Shown here piece by piece: positions 56,976 through 64,000 of a DNA stretch of 64,000 nucleotides. Made by a program: the position numbers and the translations under genes. The first letter of the stretch is position 1; each line of letters starts with the position of its first letter. Origin of the DNA: Brachypterus glaber (Eukaryota > Arthropoda > Insecta > Coleoptera > Kateretidae); assembly GCA_958510825.1 (NCBI GenBank), contig OY294046.1, positions 12,685,986-12,749,985 on the forward strand, written 5' to 3'. Below the pieces are notes generated by a model. It was not told the origin of the DNA. It did no database searches and saw nothing but the letters and a program-made list of their open reading frames with translations.

Positions 56976-57216
56976 GGGAACATTCAAGTATTACGTAACG
57001 CAAAATGTATCAAAATTCATACACTTTATACCTCGGTTCTCGCGATTTTCAAGGCTGTAGAGATTTCATATTTTGGTTACCCCCCCCCCCCAATACACCC
57101 CCTATTAGGGGGGTAGCCAAAATATTAAATCTCTATAAACTATAATAAAGCGAGAACCGGATATAAAGTGTATGAATTTTGGTACAATTTGCGTTACGTA
57201 ATACTTGAACGTTCCC
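56976..57216. mobile_element. Second hairpin MITE of the GGGAACGTTC family, CTA duplication
   Basis: GGGAACATTCAAGTATTACG and its inverse bracket 241 bp, flanked by CTA (56973-56975 and 57217-57219). The interior resembles 53003-53229 (CTGTAGAGATTTCATATTTT; GGGTAGCCAAAATATTAAAT) with an expanded C run. Confidence 0.88.
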
Positions 57217-57481
57217 CTAGATGGAAATTATATTTTAATCTGAATAAAGTAAATGCTTTTTTGGCCCTCTTTATGTTTTTTAACAATAATCGCATGTTAA
57301 AAATGTCTTCTTAAATGTTAAGGTTTTTTTTATCCAAGTTAAATAATATTTAAGTTTAAAAATTCATACAACTATCACATAAAATATATCATTTAAAGTT
57401 ACCTCAATATCTAAGTGTAGATGAAAATAGATGAAATTCATAGGATTCTTGTTATGTAAATAATTCTTAAAAATATATATA

Positions 57482-58050
57482 CAGAGCGGTCAAAAAGTCA
57501 CCCCCCCCCCTCTTAACTTTTGAACCAGTTGAGATATCGACTTCAAATTTAGAACTTTTAAATAAGATAATTTAAAGTATCTTTTAGCATATATTTAATA
57601 CTTTCAGCTTTTAAAATGTTGGCAGGGGGCATGGGGGCACATTTTTTTAAATGGAACGGGGGGTCGTGTGATACATCATTTTAAAGCTTATAAAATTCTC
57701 CATTTAATTATTTTTTATTTTTTTAAAACATTTTTTTTTGGGTTTAAAATAGGGTTGAAAATGGGTATTTTTGTCAAAATTTCTCTTAAAAATCCAAACA
57801 ATTTTTAAAAAATGCCTAATTTTATAATGAAAAAAAGTAAATTATACTTTTCAACTGATTTTAGTTGACATAAATAAAAATTAACAAAAAAAAAACTTAA
57901 AAATTTATTTTTTTAGCACAAAAAACTGAAAAATCAAAACCTTAAAAAACATGTTTAAAAAATTTTAAAATGTATAGTTATATAGAGAATTTTAAAGGCT
58001 TTAAAATGATGTATCACACGACCCCCTTTTCCATTTAAAAATAAAATAAT
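57482..58050. mobile_element. Relative of the 15609-16333 TIR element, right arm cut short
   Basis: ACAGAGCGGTCAAAAAGTCA, TTGAACCAGTTGAGATATCG and GGCAGGGGGCATGGGGGCAC correspond in order to 15609-15810, and ATGTATCACACGACCCCC to 16138-16153. The outer part of the right arm is missing. Non-coding. Confidence 0.8.
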
Positions 58051-59207
58051 TGAAAATTATTAAATATTTTTAACCGATCAACGAAAAATAAAAAATAATA
58101 AATTATTTTATTTAAAATGATTGTTATATACTCTGACTTTTAAAAACAAAAGATAGTAGAAAACGTTTGTTTAAGCACGCTTGTAGCTGGTTAGGTCTAT
58201 TTTAACCGGTGTAAATTTTATTTTTTATACCTTTAACAATAGCGCTAAAAAACGAGTGATTTGTGAATTACCCTCTATCGATTTTTACATTTTAAATTAA
58301 TTCGCATGGCTCTATTTTAAACTTTTCTATAAAAAGTTATCGAATATTAACAAAAACAATATAAAATGATGACATAGTTTTAAACATTAATAACACAGGC
58401 CCACAAAAAAAATAGTTATTTACTCTTTAGCAAGCTATATTTTTCTTACATATTTTCGTGCGGAGAAAACGAATTTGACTCCATACCGTTTTCAAAAAAC
58501 TGCAAAGAATAGTGAACGGTTTAGCTCAAGATCTTAAAAGTAATCTGGCTCCTAAACGATTGAGTTTTGGAAATTGTGTCTGAGATACCTTCGATCATAA
58601 AGTCGAGATTCCTATTATAGGTATTGGTATAGGTATAGTATAGATACTATTAATTTTTAGGGGGTTTCTCCCTTCAAAACTTCAGGCAAAAATGTTGTTA
58701 TTTTATTATCAAATTCGTTTTCAGCGCCCAAAAACATGTAAGAAAAATATAGGCAAGTTAAGAGTAATTGAGGTTATTTTTTTTGTCGACCTATGTTATC
58801 TGTTGTAAAATTCCCCCTTTAAATTTTGAAACCTATTTTTGAATCACCCTATATAAACTTAAACCAAAAACACCGAAATAATAACGGTTCTGGTCTCTGT
58901 AAAAAAAAACGTATTTTTCTTAGTAAGGAAACTACAAACATTATTTAAGTTTCCCATTTATGTATATTTAAGCTTTATTCTGTCCATGAAAATTGTATTA
59001 TTTTCTCAGTGTATGCATAAAGGATAAATAATACACAAACTGTCCATATATGACCCATTGGACTTTAATGATATAGATATGACGGCATTGATGGGAAATT
59101 TTATGCTTCTATAACCATAAATAATAACCGCACCAGAGACTAAGAATGGAAATTTTATGAAAGTGCTATAGCCAGAAAATGAAAATAGAAGCAATTTTTT
59201 TTAGAAT
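58051..59207. other. No gene; AT-rich
   Basis: A GGTATAGGTATAG short repeat occurs at 58619-58640. No supported exon or paired terminal repeat. Confidence 0.4.
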
Positions 59208-59450
59208 AGAATGAAATAGAATAGTATAGGTTTATTGGTGCTTGTAAAAAAAATTATATTTTCTTGTACATGTCTAAAAATTTGAACATACAAACAAACA
59301 AATAAATAAAATACATAAACTTACATAATTTACTTACATAACATATTTGGTGGCATGTCCATGAACTCTTAAACAGAGTAAAAACAGAAGTTCTGCAATA
59401 TCGAGCAGACCACACCTTTTAATTTTTCAGGTTTAAGTGTTTTTAAATGA
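59208..59450 (-). repeat. Short 3' fragment of the (TTCTA)n-tailed retrotransposon family
   Basis: AGAATAGAATGAAATAGAAT followed by a TTTATTGGTGC motif parallels the 3' end of the element at 62168 (AGAATAGAATAGAA, TTTATTAGTGC). No coding sequence remains. Confidence 0.45.
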
Positions 59451-59699
59451 TTTTTTTATTTATTTATTTATTTATTATTATTTAATACAAAAAAAAATAT
59501 AAGCTTAATAACAAGATGGAGATCCGCCTAAACTAAGTTTGTGTGCGGCATCAAATTTACATAAAAAAAAATCTTAAAAAAGTTAATAAACTAATTCTAA
59601 CTAAACGTACAATAATAATAAGATAAATATTAAAAAGAAAAGTACAATAATAATAAAAGGATAAATATTATAGTTAAACATACAAAATAATAAAGAGAG

Positions 59700-59778
59700 T
59701 AGGAGAGTGAGCGTGAGAGTGAGCGTGAGAGTAAGCGAGAGAGTGAGCGAGAGAGTGAGCGAGAGAGTGGGCGCGACA
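59700..59778 (-). repeat. Decamer array GAGAGTGAGC in the retrotransposon 3' UTR
   Basis: Seven to eight units of GAGAGTGAGC or GTGAGAGTGA type occur in the plus-strand reading. It generates a Leu/Ser/Thr-repeat ORF on the minus strand (59601-59792) that is not a gene. Confidence 0.85.
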
Positions 59779-59810
59779 GAAAAAGAAGACACATGCTGAA
59801 AATATTTTTT

Positions 59811-61073
59811 TTAAATAAAAACTTGTTTTAAATCTGAGTATTTGTTTATAATAAATGTTTTTAGTTTAAATTTAATTGTTTTTAAATTTCTTATTGTTCT
59901 TATATCACTAGGAATGAGATTGTAAAATTTTGGTCCATAATAAAATATTGATCTTTGTGAATTAGTGTTTTTATATAGTGGGATAGTTAAGTTTTTACTA
60001 CAATTCGACATAGTGGGGTAAGTGTGAGAGGGAGTTACAAAACTATTTATGTTTTTGCGAGTCCATAGTACCGTGCAAAAAATAAATATTTGTCGAACGG
60101 ACAGTAGATTTGTTTCTTTGTATAAAAGATTTGTAGAATAAATCCGATTTTTTCTAAATAATATTTTTATAAGCGTGTTCTGAGTTATTTCAAGGCCACT
60201 AATTGAGTTGTTAAACATACCACCCCAGACGCATATACAGTATCTAATCAAGGACTCGGCTAAGGCGCTGTAAACTATGCGTAATAGCTTTGTGGACAGG
60301 ATGTTTCTTATTTGAAAAAATTTATAGATAAGCCTTCTCAGTCTAGCGCTAATATAATTTGAGTTTTCGGTCCATTTCAAATGCTGATCAACTATAACTC
60401 CTAAGTATTTAACTTTATTTGCACGTTTTATACAAGAGCAATTACAAACGTTTCCACAATTTGAGTTATGAATTTTTAAATAATCAACATAAGGTTGACC
60501 AGCATTTGATAAGGAAAACGTTAGAAAGCTAGTTTTATCCACGTTAAGACTGAGAAGACTTGAGTCTAACCATTGTTTAATAAGCAATAGACCACATTCT
60601 GCAAGCTCATATGTTTCTTCCCAAGTATGTCCCAAAAAGACTATTGCGGTATCATCAGCGTAAGAAAAAAGCTCACCCTTCAAATTTTTAATATTATATA
60701 TACAGTTGATGTATATTAAGAATAAAATTGGACCCATAACTTCCCCCTGAGGCACGCCCCTGGTTACAGTTAATGGGTCACTTAAAACGTTATTTATTTT
60801 CACCCGCTGAATCCTGTTAGAAATGTAATTTTTAAATAGGTTTAGGGCTACACCACGAATACCAATATTTTCTAGTCTTTTTAGGAGCAACTTGTGATCC
60901 ACCGTATCAAACGCCTTAGCCAAGTCCAAAAATATGGATATGCATTTTTTTCTGTCATTAATACCATTTAGTATAACTTTGATGAATTGGGCAATTACAT
61001 CTTCGGTACCTATTTTCTTTCTGAAGCCAAATTGTCGCTTACTTAAAATCGCTTTATTATCTAGAAAACTCAT
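59811..61073 (-). CDS. Reverse transcriptase fragment, CR1/L2-like ORF2
   Basis: 420 residues are open from an internal Met; frame and homology continue upstream (INNFGKLFEQCLKTRL) to about 61120, so the Met is not the native start. RT blocks: FGFRKKIGTEDVI, IFLDLAKAFDTVDHKLL (catalytic Asp), TRGVPQGEVMGPILFLIYIN and SYADDTAIV (catalytic Asp pair). The C-terminal region has NKVKYLGVIVDQHLKW, YCICVWGG and FYYGPKFYNLIPSDIR, as in CR1/L2-type elements. The RT core from block 2 on is intact; endonuclease and N-terminal RT are missing. Confidence 0.9.
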   Translation of the reverse strand: MSFLDNKAILSKRQFGFRKKIGTEDVIAQFIKVILNGINDRKKCISIFLDLAKAFDTVDHKLLLKRLENIGIRGVALNLFKNYISNRIQRVKINNVLSDPLTVTRGVPQGEVMGPILFLIYINCIYNIKNLKGELFSYADDTAIVFLGHTWEETYELAECGLLLIKQWLDSSLLSLNVDKTSFLTFSLSNAGQPYVDYLKIHNSNCGNVCNCSCIKRANKVKYLGVIVDQHLKWTENSNYISARLRRLIYKFFQIRNILSTKLLRIVYSALAESLIRYCICVWGGMFNNSISGLEITQNTLIKILFRKNRIYSTNLLYKETNLLSVRQIFIFCTVLWTRKNINSFVTPSHTYPTMSNCSKNLTIPLYKNTNSQRSIFYYGPKFYNLIPSDIRTIRNLKTIKFKLKTFIINKYSDLKQVFI

Positions 61074-61120
61074 AAGTCTTGTTTTTAAGCACTGCTCAAA
61101 AAGTTTTCCAAAGTTATTAA

Positions 61121-61369
61121 TGATTTGGCAATTTGTTATACAATTTCATGTTTACACTATTATTTAGGGATGTTGAATCTAAAATGTTTTATTAAGTAAG
61201 GATTTTTTGCAGATCTGGTAGCCCAGAAACCAAAATAGTACGAAACTAGTGCACAACTAGCCCTAATAATGTAGCTCGCATTTTTATTCTTATTTTTTAT
61301 CCATTTAGAAACCTATAATAGCATGCTATTTTCGATATATAATAGATCGAAAATATCGACCTAAAATGC
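61121..61369. other. No gene; AT-rich
   Basis: A palindromic patch GATATATAATAGATCGAAAA with ATCGACCTAAAATG at 61335-61368 resembles the motif repeated at 61780-61995. Confidence 0.4.
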
Positions 61370-61375
61370 ATCTGC

Positions 61376-61733
61376 CATCACTTTCGCTTTCACTGGTATT
61401 TTCACTGGTATTTTCACTCTCATTTTCACTCTAATTTTCACTATTACTTCTGCTTTCACCACTTAACAGCTCACTTCTAACACTCCTGTATTCTTCTGAA
61501 ACGTTACTGCATTCACCGAGGTCACTTTTACTTTTGTTTTGCACTTCTTTATTTCTTAAAAAAGCTAAATAATCAAACAGCCTTTTCTTTCGCCGATTTT
61601 GTTGTCTTTTGGAAAGACCTGAGAAGAATTTATAATACGTATATTCGCGACACCGCTTTTGTGTATTCATTCTAATCTCTAGTAATACTAAACTTCTGTT
61701 AAGAAAAAAGAACCAAAACAAAAATATTTGCAT
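61376..61733 (-). pseudogene. Short basic-then-acidic ORF, possible transposase N-terminus
   Basis: The minus-strand frame 61733-61431 encodes a basic segment (SGLSKRQQNRRKKRLFDYLA) followed by an acidic Ser/Glu-rich stretch (GECSNVSEEYRSVRSE). The same frame continues past the stop with SENESENTSENTSESESD to about 61376, so one stop codon splits a longer frame. Basic start plus acidic linker is common in N-termini of insect transposon proteins. The ORF lies between two stretches carrying TCGACCTAAAAT motifs. Not identified. Confidence 0.4.
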
Positions 61734-61779
61734 GCATTTGGTGCGAAAAATAGAAGCATCATTAGCGTGCTAAATTGAG

Positions 61780-61995
61780 GCGATATAAGCAGTATATTTT
61801 GGACCTAAAATAGTTCATTTATAGCACGTTCTTAATTAAACCAATATTGACTATATATTTTCGACATAAAGTTGGTCATTGTTAGGTCGTCCTAAATTTA
61901 ATCAAATAAAAGCGTATATTATCGACCTAAAATAGTTTATTAATTTACCGTCTAAAACTAGGGAGCATATAGTATTAAAAATGGAACTTATTTTA
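61780..61995. repeat. Repeated TATWTTCGACCTAAAATAG motifs
   Basis: TATATTTTGGACCTAAAATA, TATATTTTCGACATAAAG, TATATTATCGACCTAAAATA and the partial complement TATTTTAGACG occur at spacings of 60-70 bp. A related motif is at 61335-61368. The copies flank the ORF at 61376-61733 and may be subterminal repeats of an unrecognised transposon. Confidence 0.5.
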
Positions 61996-62167
61996 GACGT
62001 ACAATTATAGAGTACATTTTTCATTCAACTTTTGAGAAGTATTTTGAAAGTCTCAATAATTTCTTCCATTTTTCTTGCTATATGAAAGCAAGTTTAGGAT
62101 GCTATATACTAGACTCTCAAGCTGGTTTTCTGGGTAGAGTAAGAATGATTGTCAAATTTTTCATATT

Positions 62168-63850
62168 TCTCAATAGAATAGAATAGAATAGAATAGAAAT
62201 TTATTAGTGCATTATGATACAAAGTATATAACACAAGTCAAATGCTTACAAACTAAAATAAAATAAATAAATAAAATAAATAAACATATAAATAAGTTAA
62301 AACAAATAAATAAGTTAAAATAAAGGACACTATTTTGATAAAGTTTTATCGTTATAAAAATCATCAAGTTTGTAATATGCTTTTTGTTCAAGTAAAACTT
62401 TAAGTTTATTCTTAAAAATGTCTGGTCTTTCTATATCTTTTAAATCCGCTGGGAGTTTATTTAAAATTTTGGAACCTATAAAAAAATTGACCTTTCATAT
62501 AAAGCGGTTTTATGTTTTTCGCATTTTAACAAGTTAATGTTTCTTGTATCATATGAACACTTATTTGTGTCTTTATACTGACTAAAGTTCTTTTTGACAT
62601 ACAAAATCTAAATATACAAGGAGTAGTTAATATTTTGTTTTTTATGAAAATTTCCTTACATGATTCTCTAGGTTTTAAGTTAAAGAGCAGTCTGATTATT
62701 CTTTTTTGTGCGATTAGAATGCGCTCCATGTTTGGCGAGCTGCCCCATAATAATATGTCGTATTGAATTCTACTAAATACGAGGGAATAATATACATTTA
62801 TTAAATATTTCTGATCCAAGCATGCTTTAAGATTAAGTAGGGCAAAGTACGAACTGTTTTTTTATTAGGGCATCTGTGTTTTCGTTCCACGTCAAATGGG
62901 AATCCAATATAGACCCCCAAGTACTTGGTACTCTTTGCAAAATTTATTAGTTGGTTGTTTAGTTTTAGTATTGGTTTAATTTTTAATTCTCTACGGTTAC
63001 AGAAGTTAACACACACAGTTTTATCTATATTAATAATTAAACCATTTTTTATACACCATATTTTGAATTCTAGTATGACCTGTTGTAGTAGGGTTTCAAG
63101 TTGTTCCGGTGTTTTCGCGGACACGATTATCGTGGTATCATCTGCGAACATTAAGAGTTTTCCCAGGGAGATAAATTTTGGTAGGTCATTTGCGAAAATT
63201 AAAAATAAAAGAGGGCCTAATATACTACCTTGAACTACCCCGATATCAATTTCGACTATAAGCTTTCTATTTATTAAAAAACTTTCAATTAGTTTTAGGG
63301 CAGCTCCCCTAATACCAATTTTGTAACATTTTTGCAACAATTGTTTTGTCTCTATTAAATCAAATGCAATGCTTAGATCAAAAAATATCCCAGCAACATA
63401 ATTTCCCGCATCTATTTCCTTATAAATATAATTTAAACATTCTACACTTGCTGATTCAGTAGATTTATTTTTTCTAAATCCATGCTGAGCGTTTGTAAAT
63501 ATGTTGTATTTTTCTATAAAATTAAGTAGCCTTTTGTATAGGATTTTTTCGAATATTTTTGAGAAAACGCTCAACATAGATATAGGTCGATAATTTTCTA
63601 GATTACTTGGGTCACCTCTCTTGTATATTGGACATATTTTTGCCGTTTTTAGTGACACATTGTATTAATAAATTAAAAATAATCGTCAATGGAATTAATA
63701 TTGCACCACCAATTTTTTTAATGAAATCACTTGAGATTTGGTCTACACCACTGGATTTTTTAGCTTTGAGTTCTTTGATGGCGGTTTGAACGTCATTTTC
63801 TAAAGAAGTATCGTAATTTTCAATTGATTTGTTTATGGACTTCAATCAAA
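62168..63850 (-). mobile_element. CR1/L2-like non-LTR retrotransposon with (TTCTA)n tail
   Basis: Plus-strand AATAG repeats (62173-62197) mark the 3' tail. Upstream on the minus strand are a 3' UTR and the ORF2 remnant. The 5' end breaks near 63850. A second, shorter 3' fragment of a similar family is at 59208-59450. Confidence 0.85.
62329..63845 (-). pseudogene. Reverse transcriptase (ORF2) remnant, frameshifted
   Basis: Four pieces in order: 63845-63612 (VQTAIKELKAKKSSGVDQIS, just before the RT), 63658-62801 (the RT core), 62819-62526 (YSLVFSRIQYDILLWGSSPN) and a last piece to about 62329 (KILNKLPADLKDIERPDIFK). Core blocks: ENYRPISMLSVFSKIFEKIL, IFFDLSIAFDLIE (catalytic Asp), VVQGSILGPLLFLIFANDLP with the usual Pro replaced by Val, and FADDTTII (intact Asp pair). 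At least three frameshifts make it inactive. The fold and C-terminus fit CR1/L2-type elements. Confidence 0.88.
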
Positions 63851-64000
63851 GAACGTAATATATAAATACATGGGAGAGGTAGAATACCTAAAAAAAAACG
63901 CCTGACTTCAGTATATAATATACGATATAATATACTGTTACCTAAATACGAACAGATTTCATTTTGTTCTTAGTCCCTGATTAGATATGTACTCTCACAT
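63851..64000. other. No feature; AT-rich right edge
   Basis: Nothing supported beyond AT-rich sequence. Confidence 0.4.

Larger units (their letters stand above)
59452..61120 (-). mobile_element. CR1/L2-like non-LTR retrotransposon, 5'-truncated
   Basis: On the minus strand the unit has a truncated ORF2, a 3' UTR of about 300 nt with a decamer array, and a tail of TAAA/TAATAA repeats (plus-strand TTTA at 59455-59485). No target duplication was found with certainty. The 5' break lies at the start of the reverse transcriptase. Confidence 0.85.

Noticed and set aside
59601..59792. ORF with Ser-Leu-Thr repeats
   Set aside because: Produced by the GAGAGTGAGC decamer array in a retrotransposon 3' UTR.

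Overview
This window looks like a stretch of a large, strongly AT-rich insect nuclear genome. A beetle or a similarly repeat-rich insect is my guess, from the mixture of Jockey- and CR1/L2-like non-LTR elements, intron-bearing mariner-like transposons and dozens of TIR/MITE families. There are no operons, bacterial signals or CRISPR arrays.

One host gene is supported. It lies on the minus strand and runs off the left edge. Exon 1 (39590-39692) holds a start codon and a signal peptide, exon 2 is 13909-14119 and exon 3 is 1831-1936. All have canonical GT-AG junctions, and the reading phases agree across both introns (phase 1, then phase 2). The 140 readable residues form a secreted protein with a Gly-Lys-Arg site just after the signal peptide and an acidic stretch in exon 3. 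This is prohormone-like, but I cannot name the family. Its first intron is about 25.5 kb and its second about 12 kb, so nearly everything between 1.9 and 39.6 kb is intronic.

1-14 kb: a decayed mariner-like element with a 55-nt intron (2776-5002), its internally deleted MITE (2098-2670), a near-perfect 178-bp hairpin, and several TIR/foldback elements with subterminal repeats. 14-28 kb: a 1.2-kb foldback element, a 0.93-0.96-kb tandem duplication, a tRNA-like sequence inside a TIR element, and fragments of R1/I-like and CR1/L2-like retrotransposons. 28-31 kb: a 5'-truncated Jockey-clade element with a long open frame, a poly(A) tail and a 13-bp target duplication. 31-39.6 kb: nested TIR elements, including a TTAA-ended outer element carrying two younger insertions. 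39.7-59 kb: upstream of the gene, a dense patchwork of TIR elements, a 240-bp satellite trimer, hairpin MITEs with TAA or CTA duplications, a hAT-like MITE with a perfect 8-bp duplication inside a retrotransposon fragment, and a 2.15-kb foldback with a smaller hairpin nested in one arm. 59-64 kb: two CR1/L2-like retrotransposon remnants and a short basic/acidic ORF.

The most interesting unexplained structure is a set of TIR elements whose ends are short but whose subterminal regions are packed with element-specific palindromic or tandem motifs (8918-10298, 36950-38121, 42070-42844, 43080-43987). Next come GC-rich nested hairpins that recur nearly identically 20 kb apart.
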